The notes beneath the pieces are model-generated. The model was not told where the DNA came from. It did no database searches and saw only the letters and a list, made by a program, of their open reading frames with translations. Made by a program: the position numbers and the translations under genes. Positions 24,366 to 35,630 of a stretch of 64,000 nucleotides of DNA are shown piece after piece. This DNA is from Inia geoffrensis (Eukaryota; Chordata; Mammalia; Artiodactyla; Iniidae): contig CM070918.1 in assembly GCA_036417435.1 (NCBI GenBank), positions 30,263,523 through 30,327,522 of the forward strand, read 5' to 3'. Numbering within the stretch: the stretch's first letter is position 1; each line of letters starts with the position of its first letter.

Positions 24366-24960
24366 CAGTGCGTATCAAAGTGTGGTCTGAGAATGCCTGG
24401 GTCCCTGTCAGGGAGTCTACAAGGTCAGAACTATTTTCATAATAATACTGAGATGCTATTTGCCCTTTTAACTGGGTGGACATTTGCACCGGTTGTGCAA
24501 GCGCATGGGTGGGTAAACCTCCTGGCGCTGGAGCATAAATCAGGCTGTGATGCACTCATGGTAAAACAAACAAACAAACAGAAAAAAACAGAAAAAGAGA
24601 CAGTCATCACATGAGGATGTCCTCAAAGCGGGAAAATTGATTGATTTGTTAATTTCTTGACCCTTGAGTACAAGCCATTTTCACGTTCTGTGTGACCAAA
24701 TGCATAAAACATTTCTCCTGCTGAAGCACAGTCGTTGTCTTGAAAAGAAGTACTTGGGCAATGGTTTGAATTGTGAGCTGATCTAACTGAACACCATCTT
24801 TACTTGGGAAGAAACGACTAAGAGAGAAATTATGGTTATTCAGACTTGAGTATTGGAGACATTTTCCCAAAAAGAAATGAAGTGTGCCTGTCACTTCAAG
24901 GAAAAACATAGACAGTATTTGTTGTCAGTGATGTAATTCAAGCTTTCAAGATAATGGGTG
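24366..24960 (+). mobile_element. hAT-superfamily transposon relic with transposase remains
   Basis: The left part has 'gtgtggtctgagaatgcctg' and 'aactattttcataataatac'. The right part reads, in one frame, YGYSDLSIGDIFPKRNEVCL then SLQGKT, a stop, and TVFVVSDVIQAFK. This resembles the C-terminal part of a hAT transposase of the type domesticated in several mammalian genes. Stops and an interruption by a (CAAA)n tract (24568-24597) show it is dead. Confidence 0.7.
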
Positions 24961-25739
24961 CCTGGACCAGAGTGGGAATGTAATACGTGCTAGCCTTCCC
25001 TCTTCCCTGCCCCCAGTTCTCTCCTTCTTTGCCTCTCTTTTTGGTGGGGAGTAGCTCCCGGGCCATGGCTGGCAAAGTGTCTGAGGATTTGGTATGAACT
25101 GGAGGAGCTGTCAGTTAGGGCCCAGGTATGCGGCTGTAAGAACGGCGCCCCCATATATGGCCACTTCAACTAGGTAGAAGGTTATTTCTCTCAGGGAAAA
25201 CTCAAGTTAGGAGGTGGTCTGGGAGTGGAGGACAATTGCTCTCCATGAAGTGGGTCAGGGGCCTAAGCAACTTCCATCTTGTTCTCTGCCCATCCCCATG
25301 GCTGAACCTGGATCTCTACCCCATGTCTATGTTCCAGCCTGCAAAAAGAGGGAAGGACGAGGTGAAGGGCAAACACACATCCCCTCTGCTCATGTGCTGC
25401 TCACACAGGGCCATGCTTAGCTGCAAGGGAGCTGGGAAAATGGTGTCTGGAGCTGTGCAGCCATTCTCTTACTAAAGCAAGTAAGGGAGAGTGGATACTG
25501 GAGTAGAGATAACTCTTTCTGCTACGATGGGAATGGTGTAGGATCAGGAGAGAATAATGTGGGAAAAACAAGAATGTGGCACATATAGGCTCTCGGACAG
25601 GAAGAGATTCTCAGGTGAAAGCCCAGAGACGCCTATGTAGACTCAGCACACTGGCATTACTAACTCTCCTTACCTTGTCAGGCTCTTCACGTGATCTAGG
25701 CCAGGTGCATTCATGTTTGCCCCAAACAGCTGAACCTGT

Positions 25740-25905
25740 TGGATTTAGAAGAGACCTCAGAGATGCCCCCCATTCTATAAAAGGGGAGCTGAGCCCCACA
25801 GGGGGAAGACTCTTGCCCAGTGACTCGCAGCAAGTCAAGGGTGTCACTAGAACCAACTGTCCTCCTCCTGGCCCATGGCTCTCCTGCTGAGCCACTCAGT
25901 TCTCT
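25740..25905 (-). mobile_element. MIR fragment
   Basis: 'cattctataaaaggggagct' and 'gactcttgcccagtgactcg' are a reversed MIR core. Confidence 0.72.
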
Positions 25906-26193
25906 CTGCTCCCTCCTGGACACATCAGGTGACTCCCTACCTGAGCTGACCACCTGATTGCTTGCTCTGTGTTACCCTGCAAAACACTGACATACTTTAA
26001 ACAGGAAAGGAATGCAGCAAACCTTGTAGCACACAATCAAAAAGATGAAGAAAGGTCATCCACGGAAGCGGTTTTCCCAGCCTGTTTCTCACATCTCTCG
26101 AGATCTGCTTGGCTGCAAGTGCAAAAATTTCACTCATACTTGCTTACGTAACGAGGGGGCATTTATTGGCTTGTATACTTACCAATTCCATAT

Positions 26194-26401
26194 ATATATA
26201 TATTTTTTTGCGGTACACGGGCCTCTCACTGTCGTGGCCTCTCCCGCCGCGGAGCACAGGCTCCAGACGTGCAGGCTCAGCAGCCGTGGCTCACGGGCCC
26301 AGCCTCTCCGTGGCACGTGGGATCTTCCCGGACCGGGGCACAAACCCGTGTCATCTGCATCGGCAGGTGGACTCTCAACCACTGCACCACCAGGGAAGCC
26401 C
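26194..26401 (-). mobile_element. CHR-type tRNA-Glu-derived SINE with target-site duplication
   Basis: A full-length inverted copy. The target-site duplication ccaattccatat is intact at 26182-26193 and 26402-26413. The tail side runs through (TA)n/T bases. It interrupts an older repeat whose remains are at about 26080-26181 and 26414-26530. Confidence 0.92.
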
Positions 26402-26924
26402 CCAATTCCATATTTTAATGGAAATTAAATTAGGTCACTTTCAACACCCCACTCCTGGTACCAACTTCTATGTCACTCCAGGTGTCTTGACAAAATGGAG
26501 CAACGGGCTCCGGCTAACCTGAGCCTTTTGGGGACTTTTATTGGAATAATCTTGGGGTAGTCTCAGAGGATTGAAGATGGGGCTGAACAGCTGGATCTGG
26601 AAGTTCTATCTCAGAGGATGTCAGCAACAGGAGTGTCTGTCACCTGATGTTTCTTCTGCAGCCACCTTCCACCCCTGAGTTCAAGGGCCAGGTCTGGGGA
26701 AAGGAATTCTGATTGTATGCCCACCTCTATCTGATACCAGAAAAAGATGGGGTGAAGAGGGGGAGCTATGCCTGACAGACAAAAGCAATCACCATCACAA
26801 CTTCCATCTCCCATAGATGTGCCCTGTTATCCATGTTTGTTTAATGGATTGGTTATGGCTTTTTTTCTCAAGTTTAACTTATAGATATGTGTCTAGACCC
26901 TACTGATGGCATCTTTCTAATGGA

Positions 26925-27125
26925 AGGCAGTACATATAGCAGTTAGAAAACCTTGCTCAACACTTATTAACTATATAAACTTGGGCAAGTTACTTAACTT
27001 CTCTGAGACTCAATTTCTTTATCTTTAAAATGGGGACAAAGATTCCTTGCAAGGTAGTTGAGAGAGTTAAAAGATAATTCATGAGATCTTGAAGTAGAGT
27101 GAGCATTCAATAAACAATAGCTGCT
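26925..27125 (+). mobile_element. MIR
   Basis: 'acttgggcaagttacttaac', 'tctttaaaatggggacaaag' and 'gagcattcaataaacaatag' give nearly the whole element. Confidence 0.87.
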
Positions 27126-27164
27126 TTTCATTGTTTTAATTTCCCTCCCTCTCTTCTTCTTAGG

Positions 27165-27575
27165 TCAGGTTCCCAGAAGCAGATTTCAAAAGAAGGAAAT
27201 GTGTAGGGGGTTAGGCAGGTGAGGCCAGGAAGGGAAGGTATCAGGGCACAGATACACAAGCCAGGACGTATTATCTAGCAAAGATGTGATATCAAACAAA
27301 GTCCTCCAGGGGGTAATTTGGGCCCACTCCCACAGAGGAGATCTGTAGTCATATGAGCTGCATGAGCTGGGGTAGTGATACTCCCAGACGGAGAGACATT
27401 GGCTGAGGTCTCTGGTTGCCTCTGGGTCAGAGCTTGCCCACCCTGTGGCTCCAGGACTCTCCTCTTGGAGCTGCGCATTTGCAAAACCCTTCCAAGTAGG
27501 AGGCTCCCTGTGCTCAGCTCAAAAGCTAGCAGTACTCGTTTGAAATCCCAGCCTGAGGAATTAAGGATTTAGACC
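27165..27575. repeat. Unclassified LTR-like repeat
   Basis: The order 'caggttcccagaagcagatt ... gtgtagggggttaggcaggtg ... ctcctcttggagctgcg' resembles a dispersed family of LTR type. Ends and family are uncertain. Confidence 0.35.
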
Positions 27576-27734
27576 CAGAGGTCTATTGCACTGTGGCATT
27601 TCACTAGCAAGCCCTCGGCTGGGCCAGGCTGCATACGTATATTAGCCCAAGCTCAGATGGTGTTCCTGCTTGCTCACATGTTGAGGGTTTAGAGGCAGTT
27701 GGGGCTTTCACAGTTGGCAAAAGGCTCCCTTGCT

Positions 27735-27960
27735 CAGGCATTCTCCCAGTACTTCCTCAGCACCCACCAGGCACCAGGCACGGGCCTCAGTGCCCGGGAA
27801 GACCTCAGGCCTCACAAGGTCACAGATGACTTCAGGTCCTGCCCAACATCAGAACAGAAGGGCAGATCAAGCGGGTTGGGATGCTGAGGAAAGAGATGCC
27901 ACTTGCCTCCTGGGGCTTAGGGAAGGCCTCAGGCAAGGGTGGCTTCTGAGATAGGCTTGA
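27735..27960 (-). mobile_element. L2 fragment
   Basis: 'cagcacccaccaggcaccag' then 'ggcttctgagataggcttga' follow the order of a reversed L2 3' region. Confidence 0.5.
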
Positions 27961-28034
27961 AAGTATCTGAACTTACTGAACTGGGAGAAGGCAATCAAAA
28001 AGGCCTGATTTAGCCCATGGCCTAGAAGTTATAT

Positions 28035-28145
28035 CTGTCAATATTTATTTGAGAAACATTCATATGGCACTTACTATATGCTAGAAAAATTCAAGAGCTT
28101 TGCAAATGTGAGCTCATATCTTATTCGCAGGGAGTGTGGAGGTTC
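28035..28145 (-). mobile_element. MIR fragment
   Basis: 'atggcacttactatatgcta' and 'gctcatatcttattcgcag' are the reversed 3' part of a MIR. Confidence 0.65.
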
Positions 28146-28615
28146 AGGGGATGTTTGTGGGGATTTGGATGCCTAGAACCTGACCTTGTCCTCTTTAGGA
28201 GTCCCACCTGTTCTTTCTCTAGTAGCAGCTAGGGTGTGGCTGCACCAGCGGGGTGCTTCCCTCTCCAAAGAAGCAGGAGAGCCAAAGATTCTCCCCCTGC
28301 AAGCAGTGGCTTAAAGATCTAGCGCCCAGAGTCCAGGTAACCAGTGGTGCTCCCATTTTGACTATGCCTCTTCTGGCCTTGGCCCAAGCTGCCTGATTTT
28401 CTTGCTTTCTGCCCGTTTTCTCAATCTGATTTTACAGGTACCTCTGAGTCCCTTTACTGTTAGGGTTCATCAGGGTTGGATTCTGTTTTAGCACCCAGAG
28501 TCTTGACTGGTTCAGAAGAGGAAGCTGGGAGATGAGACCAGAGAGATAATTGGGAGTCAGACCAAGGAAGGTCTTGAATACCAGGCTAAACATTTGTGAC
28601 TTTATCCTTCTGGCC

Positions 28616-28656
28616 AGTGGTTCTTAACCAGGGGTGTACTTCAGAATCACCTGATG
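28616..28656 (+). mobile_element. MER5-like hAT fragment, cut by the MLT1 LTR
   Basis: 'ccagtggttcttaaccaggg' and 'cagaatcacctgatg' are the left end of a MER5-type element. The rest is displaced or lost at the LTR that starts at about 28657. Confidence 0.6.
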
Positions 28657-29118
28657 TATTAGTTAGCTATTACTGCAATAAAGCTGTGTAACAAGTGACC
28701 CCTGAGGCATACAACAACAAAGATTTATTTTTCTCACTACAGGTCTGCAAATCAGCTGGGGTGACTCTGATGAACTTGACTAGAATTCGCTGAGCTTGAG
28801 TCCACACTGGGGGTTGCATTCAGGTCTGTTCCGTATGTCTCTCATTTGGGAACCCAGGCTGAAAGGGTAGCAACTATCTGGGGCATACTCTTTCACGGGG
28901 AATGGCAGGAGTGCAAGAAGGAGGAGTGGAAATATGCAGTGCCTCTCAAGGCCTTGTCTTGGAACTGGCACAGTGTTGCTTCTGTCCATATTCAATTGGG
29001 CAAAATAAAAAACATGGCCAAGTCCACTGGTGTGGGAGCATTCCCTCTGCTCACTGGGACTCATGGTACAGGTAGGCAAGGAAGAATCATTGGCAAATAA
29101 TTTAATCTACCACACCAG
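28657..29118 (-). mobile_element. MLT1-type MaLR solo LTR, antisense
   Basis: Begins tgtattagttagctattact and ends 'aatttaatctaccacacca', giving TG...CA ends in reverse orientation of an MLT1 LTR. The internal 'acaacaacaaagatttattt' is typical. No retroviral genes are present. Confidence 0.72.
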
Positions 29119-29392
29119 GGGTGTTTTTTCACCATCTGATACCCTGATTCCAAGCCTTTGAATGAAATATCTGTATTTTGATAAAGATGCCCTGGCAATC
29201 CTGACATGCACTCCCTAGGGCTAAGTACTATCGTTATGGCCAGTGAGAAGCCGTTGAAGGCTTCTGAGCAGAAGAATGACACCCTCAGTCCTGGGTCTGG
29301 AAAATAGCCTTGGGAAATAGGTGGGTGTGGAGGCTGGGAGATCAGTTAGCAAATAATTCCAACAGGAAAGATGAAGGCTTGATCCTGGTGTT

Positions 29393-29930
29393 CAGGTACT
29401 TATTGCTGTGAAACAAACCACCAGAAAACTCTGACTTAAAACAACCATTTTATTATCCCTTGTGATTTTGAGGGTTGAATGGGCTCAGTGGGGGTAGTTC
29501 TTCTGCTCACGTGATGTCGACTGGGACTGCTGTCATCTTGGGACTCTTTCATGCTAGACGTCCAAGATGGCGCACTCCCATGGCTGGCAGTTGTTGCCGG
29601 CTGTCCCCTCGATGCTGAGCTGGCGCTGCTGACTTGCAGAGATACATGACCTCTCCATATGGCTTGGGCTTCCAGCACTGCAAATGGGTTCTGAGAGGGA
29701 ATGTTCCAGAAGTGAGCGTTCCAAGTGGGAGAAAACAAAAGCTGCCTGTCCTCTTAAAGTCTAGGCCCGGCACTTGCAAGGCTCACTTCTCCCACACTCC
29801 ATTGGTTCAACAGTCACAGGGCCAGCCCAGACTCAAGGAGGAAAATAAACACCTCTGCTCCATAGGGAGAGTGACAAATCATGTGTGGCCATCTTTAATC
29901 AGTCACACCCGGACAGTGGCAGTGCGGAAG
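29393..29930 (-). mobile_element. MLT1-type MaLR solo LTR, antisense
   Basis: Starts 'ttattgctgtgaaacaaacc' with 'aaaacaaccattttattatc'. The middle carries 'tccaagatggcgcactccca' and the end 'ccagcccagactcaaggagg', as in the long MLT1-like class. It is the second such LTR within 1 kb. Confidence 0.72.
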
Positions 29931-31020
29931 GAGGGGATGCAGATCTAAGGGAGATTTCAAAAGAATGGACAGGAGCTAGCACCTCATTGGTCATGGAAGG
30001 AAGACTTGGGATGCCCAGAAATCCTGGCAATGAGGATTTATTGGGGTGGCCACTTCAAACCCTAGGGCCAGCCTAGGGAACAATCCCTCTGTCATGTATT
30101 AAGTGTGTTCCCTGGGGAGGAAAGGCGATTGGCACTTTTACCCAGGACAACTACAATCATTCCAGCGGCATCAGATAGATTAGCCGGGCTCCTAGTAGAG
30201 CAGTAAATGAAGAGGCCACAGGAGAGGTAAGTTTGGATAGAAAAAACGTAGGAAAGGAAAAGTACTGGATGCTCCTGGGAGAAGAGGGTTGCAGAAACCA
30301 GACTAAGATGTAGTGTGAGCAGGTCAGGAAGCGGGACAGAGACTGGCCTCTGATTATTCTGAAAAGTAAAATTCTTGCCTATATCATCAGAGACTGAATT
30401 ATTTGCCCTCAAGCGTGGCACCTGGCTTCCTCCCAGTGGTGTCAGTCGACCCAGGTGATCAGTCTTGATGGCAACGTCCATTTCATCATTTTCCCCCATC
30501 TCTGGAGGCCCATGCTCATCTGGAGAGGGAGGGCTCATGGTCCTACTCAACGGGAGAGAATCCAAAAATCCTCTTTCTCAACATCGAGACCAGGCCTCGG
30601 AGGGCAGCCCTGGGTCAGGTATGATATATATTTTTATCTCCTTTTTTCACTAAAGTATTTTTTTTCCCCTCTGGTTCCCTCACCAAACCAGTTTTCCTTT
30701 AGACCTGAGGATTCTGGTCTCCAAGTCACCTGTTTCAAGGTCAAGGACAGCTGCTAACCTGCTCTTCAATTTGCTCGGTCTCTCATTCCTGTGTCTCTAC
30801 TGTCTTCCCTCTTGCTTCCCTCTTGGGGTCAATTTCAAGAGGTCGAGTTCACCCATTTAAAAACATTTCCAAAGATCGAGCTTGGCTCTGGACGCAGCTG
30901 GACTAGCCCAGGCAGGCAGCCAACTAAGTTGGGGAAACGTGAGTGCCTGTGCGTGGTCAATCTTTCTCTTCTTTCTGAAGAAAGAAAGGGATTCGATGTG
31001 AGGAAAATTATGGAGGCAGA
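29930..31020. other. Intergenic DNA with one uninterrupted - strand frame
   Basis: No repeat was recognised. The - strand is open for 157 codons (30565 to 30092). Its first third is acidic and hydrophilic (residues such as SPPSPDEHGPPEMGENDEMD). I do not recognise it, no poly(A) signal or convincing splice pair was seen, and I do not call it a gene. Confidence 0.4.
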
Positions 31021-31024
31021 CGTT

Positions 31025-31150
31025 CCTAGACTGAGTCCCTGGGCCACCACTTACAGATCATGTGACCTTGGGCAAGTTATTTCATAGATTTGAGACTCAC
31101 CTTCCCCATCCATAAAGTGAGGATAATACCTCTTTGACAGGCCCTGAGTT
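31025..31150 (+). mobile_element. MIR fragment
   Basis: 'gatcatgtgaccttgggcaa' and 'ccatccataaagtgaggata' are the MIR core. Confidence 0.8.
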
Positions 31151-31614
31151 CATGTATTGGAAGGGTGGAGTTCTGAGGACATTCTGACTTCCTCAGGTAA
31201 GATAATGTCCCCTTTTCCCTCTTCCTTTAGGGGACTTGCTCCTTCTCAACCGTTACTGTCATGGAGATGGGGCTGCCAATCAACTCCATCTGGCCAAGAA
31301 GTTGGCCATCGGACGCAAGTTCGACCCACCAAACTCCTCTAATGATTGGTCCAGGAATGTGTACATGACCCAGGCTAGACCAGTCAGGGTCCTTCCCCAG
31401 GATTTTTCTCATCTGAGCCGGGGGAGAATAATTCTTTTTTTACTCACAACCCAAGGTTTTCAGGTTATAAATTGAAGCTGCCCATGATCTGTCCTCCCAG
31501 AACCTGGGCTATGTGAGCCCGTAAAGTTCCTTTTTGCTTGGATTAGTTTTAGTGGGTTTCTGCCCCTGTCACTTACAACCAAAAAGTCCTAAAGAAAACA
31601 TTATTTTGTGGTGT

Positions 31615-31810
31615 TCTTATAATAATAATGATGAGATCCCTTTTACCACATGTCTGCTATTTGCCAGGCTCCGTGCTAAGCCTTCCCATACCTTAGCTCA
31701 TGATTCACCGCCATCCATGCTATTGTGTGCTCATCTCCCAAGGTTGGGTTTGTCTCAGCACTGTCTAGAGCACCCAGCATGGTGCCTGTCCTGCACTGGG
31801 TGTAGGGCAG
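31615..31810 (-). mobile_element. MIR fragment beside L2-like 3' end
   Basis: 31640-31700 reads as a reversed MIR ('catgtctgctatttgccagg'). 31715-31800 resembles an L2 3' end in sense ('gcacccagcatggtgcctgt'). Confidence 0.5.
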
Positions 31811-32207
31811 CCTGATGACAGCCCCACTCAGTGGATCACCTTGAACTTAGCATCCAGTGTATGGTGGGTGGGGTGGTCAGTGCAGACAGCCTGTCACCAC
31901 ATGGGTTCCACAGGCTACACGGAGTTGGTCCTCTGGCCAGGGGTTGGTTTGAGACTCATCTTCAGAGGGTAGCCACTTAAATGTGGGATGGATCCCCATT
32001 CTTTGCTCATCCTGCGAGCCCCAGCCTCGGCACTTCCTTTCTGATTAGTATGTTAACAGCTGGCCCCAGAATTCCATCTGGGGGCTGTGAGAGCTGGGAA
32101 TGAGTAAGTGTGTTATTAAGCCCGTTGGAATGAAGGAATGAACTCCCCAGGGCTCCAGCTGGGGACTAAGACAGGAGAAGGACTGCTGGTTTATAGAGGA
32201 AGAGATG

Positions 32208-32432
32208 AGGGGCTTCCCTGGTGGTGCAGTGGTTGAGAGTCCGCCTGCTGATGCAGGGGACATGGGTTCGTGCCCTGGTCCGGGAAGACCCCGCATGCCG
32301 CGGAGCGGCTAGGCCCGTGAGCCATGGCCGCTGAGGCTGCACGTCCGGAGCCTGTGCTCCGCAACGGGAGAGGCCACACAGTGAGAGGCCCGCGTACCTC
32401 AAACAAAAACAAAAACAAAAGAAAAACATTGC
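32208..32432 (+). mobile_element. CHR-type tRNA-Glu-derived SINE with target-site duplication
   Basis: The most complete sense copy, ending in a (CAAAAA)-type tail. Direct repeats of ttatagaggaagag(a/g)tg flank it at 32191-32207 and 32433-32449. The single mismatch between them suggests a moderately recent insertion. Confidence 0.93.
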
Positions 32433-32449
32433 TTATAGAGGAAGAGGTG

Positions 32450-33460
32450 GCATCCAGGCTGGGGCTGAAGGATGAGCAGGTGGCCTGAGTGGGGAGAGCA
32501 GTGAGTGGAACAGCAGTGAGAGGACAGAGTCAGGAGGCCACCTGGGTGTCTGAGGAGGTGGCCAGAGGCTGGAGCTCAAGGAGGCCTGGGCAGATGATAG
32601 GGAGAGTGGGCATCCCAACACTTGCTTCTGACATGCCGGCACATATTGCGAATTTTTAAGAACAGAAAAGCTGGCATTTTTCTTGGCATTAAAATTTTTT
32701 TGAAAGCTGAATGATTTTCATCTGAAGTTAGAGATATTCAGAATATTACATGTGCATTAAAATGTTGACTTGTATAAAGGGGGCACCGGGTTTGAGAAGG
32801 ACGACAGCTCTCCTCTGTTCAAATCTCTTTCAAGTTATTTTATTGCTGTTTAGCTCCCATTCTCCAGGATTTTAGTGAGGCCGAGGAGCTTTTTAAAGGT
32901 TTACTAGTCCTCTGCATGTTCCCTGAACCATTTGGGCCCCCGAGAGCATCCTCTTATAAAGAGGGAGTTTAAGGGTTTAAGGGAGGAGCAGGGAGCAGAG
33001 AGTGAGGGGTTTCTGGGCCCAATTTTCAGCCTTTCCCTCCTCCTTTTCTTTCTGAGGCCAGTGGCCTGACCTGCCAACCTTGGATAAAGGGTTTTGACCA
33101 GTCCTCCTCCCCAGCATCCTCCCTGGAGAAATCCAAGGCAATGGATGGAGGAGCCTCAGCCCTGGCCCCAGCCCCCCTGCTCAGGGGAAGAGCACCCCAG
33201 GATAGAGGGCAGCTGACATGGCGGGCCCAATCCCACTTCACCCTGTCTGGGAGCTCCGTCACATTACTCCTATGTTGCAAACGTGAAAGGTCAGCTGTGC
33301 CGTGCAGCCCAGTGAGTCCTTGGAAAGAGTTGATCTGATGCCTGATGGGAGCGGGAACCATGGGATGCTTTTATGCGGGAGGGGGACATGGCCCCTCCGG
33401 AGCATGGTCCCAGTGGTAGAAGGTCACAGAGATGATGATGATGACAACAGTTAGGCAACA
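32450..33460. other. Intergenic DNA, no gene supported
   Basis: 32640-32900 is AT-rich, non-repetitive and possibly constrained. The rest is GC-rich with short overlapping open frames only. Confidence 0.4.
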
Positions 33461-33464
33461 TTAA

Positions 33465-33610
33465 CGATGGCTGATGCTTACCGAGAGCCCACACTGAGCT
33501 GGGTGCTGTCTGCCATTTTATAGATGGAGGAAGTAAGGGTAAGTAGCAGGTCAAGGTTACCCACTTGGCAGGTGAAGAAGGCAGAGCTACCTTGTTTAGC
33601 CTAGAATCCC
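33465..33610 (-). mobile_element. MIR fragment
   Basis: 'gagctgggtgctgtctgcca' and 'ttatagatggaggaagtaag' are reversed MIR. Confidence 0.7.
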
Positions 33611-34039
33611 TCTCCAGTTGTTTCAGGGATGTTAGAATTACTTCCTAGCTATAATCTCCATTTACAGATGAGAAAACTGAGGGCAAATATTGGAGCCAGG
33701 AAGTGCTAATGTTCTGCTTTGCTCCTTTCAGGTACCCATGGAAGGTGGAAGGTCTGGGCAAAGGAGGAAATTTTTTCTTCTCCAGGAGCAAGATTTGTGC
33801 TGGGAAGAGGTTCTCAGGGGAGGCCCCAGCCTCAGCATTCTTGGGCTTTATATATACTTTGATGGACACTTAATTTGTTGTAATTTGTCTGTTCTACCAC
33901 AGGGTTGGCATGTACAGTTGCACAGGTTACACACTGCACAACACCAAGAGTTATGTGGCATAAACCTGGGTGATCCATCTTGCAGGTCAGTGTATAGTAG
34001 TGGCCACAGGCAAGGGCTCAGCTGGCAGGCAGTGGGGAA

Positions 34040-34210
34040 CCTAGTCTCTGTCACTTTGTTGAGAAGTTCTGTTATTCTTCTTGAGCTCATTTCCTCATCT
34101 ATAAAGTGGGGATGGTAATCATAGGTCTCTCCTCCCCAGCGGGTTGTAAGGCTTCTGTGAGGTAACAAAATGCATACAACCCTTCACACAGAGCCTGGCA
34201 GTAGTGAACC
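34040..34210 (+). mobile_element. MIR fragment
   Basis: 'catttcctcatctataaagt' and 'aaggcttctgtgaggtaaca' in order, ending in 'cacacagagcctggcagtag'. Confidence 0.78.
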
Positions 34211-34594
34211 CTCAGCACAGCCTAGCTTGCCATACTTCTGTCTGCTTGCCTGGACTTATAGAGTCCTTTCTGGTTCGTTCCTGTATCCCCTGCACCCAGC
34301 CCAGTCCTGACACATTGGAGGGACTTGATACCCATTTGACGAGAGATTGGAGGAATAATGCTGATGGCAGAGAGGGTGTTTGGGGGACACTGGGGCAGGA
34401 GGCACCACTCTGCCATCATCTCCCCTCTTTTCCCCTTTTGGAGAGAGCCTGAGCCTGGTCTGAATTATTGCCTTCCCCTCCACCTTGCCTGTCTCCAATG
34501 TACATTTTCTCTGGATGAATCTACCTAAGCAGAGGGTGAAACTGGTGCCCAGGGGCTGGATCCTAGGAGGAACACATGTTTCACTTGGCCTACA

Positions 34595-34730
34595 CTATGA
34601 CTTAAAAATTTTTAAGTTAGCTGCCAATATTTTAAAATTTGGAGATTTCACTTAGAAACCTGGATTTGCAGCTACTCCTGAAAAATCAAAAGATCCAGCA
34701 ACTATGGGCCCTTGGGCTGGCGTTGAGCTG
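34595..34730. repeat. Ancient repeat, unnamed
   Basis: 'ttaagttagctgccaatatt' and 'agatttcacttagaaacctg' resemble an old dispersed mammalian element. Family unknown to me. Confidence 0.35.
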
Positions 34731-34739
34731 CAGCTGGCC

Positions 34740-35630
34740 CTTTAGACTAGGCAGATGCCACCAGCTCTACCTGTCCAAACACCTCCTTTGTGTTTCCTGG
34801 CCTTCCCCTGGTGTACCCGGGGCCGCTAGCTCTGTGGAGCTCCTGGGCAGTCCTGGTGACCTCTCAGGTCTGGGTATGGCAAATCATGGCCGTGCCAGGA
34901 CTTTTGTCGGTGTAACAAGTGTACCTCACCAGACAGACTCAACAGAGGTTCTCTCCAAATGTGCCAGCCAACGTGCTGATGCTCACGGCCAAGCCTCCAC
35001 TGTAACCATCCTGCTGACTTTCCCTTCCTCTGTTCCCCGCGCCACCCCCCCCCACCCCCCCCCTCCGGCTCCATCCATCCAGCGAGGCTGCTGCATTGTT
35101 TGGGGACACAAACATACACACGTTATTAGAACCCCAGATCAAAGGCGGCGTCCCATGGCCTGCCTCTCAATGGTCCCTTTGTGCAGACGGAAGCCTGTGA
35201 GAAAGAATCAGAACCCAGGGAGAGAGGGAGGGGCGGAGGAGGGGGGCTCAGTACAAAGATACTTGTCACCCAGAGAAGTCTGCAGACAATGATGTTAAAA
35301 GAGGCGCCAGGTGGAGGATGTACCCCAGCTCTCTGTTGGAAGATGCAAATGGAGAATTCTCCGTTTTGTGGAGAAGAAAACACTCATCCCAGTGGTTTCA
35401 GAGAGATGGGATGATGGTGGAGGGGTGTCTGAGCACCTCCGTCTGCCTTCCTGCCTTGGCTGGGGGTTGGTGTGATGTGGGTAAAAGCTGCTTGGAGCAA
35501 TAGGGAGGCAGCGATCTTCTCTTGGGCACCGAGTCAGAAGAAACAAAAGTGACATGGGAGGGGGTTTTGGAGAACTCCGGGAGATGCCGTGGGAGACAGT
35601 GTCACCCCTGGTCAGACGGGCCCGTTTGCT
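34740..35630. other. Intergenic DNA with C-rich tract
   Basis: 35044-35064 is a nearly pure C run (two blocks split by an A) that could form i-motif/G-quadruplex structure. The 217-codon + frame at 34639-35292 crosses it and an old repeat and shows no domain, so it is taken as chance. Confidence 0.5.

Noticed and set aside
34639..35292. 217-codon + frame
   Set aside because: Starts in an old repeat and crosses a poly(C) tract; no domain or splice support.
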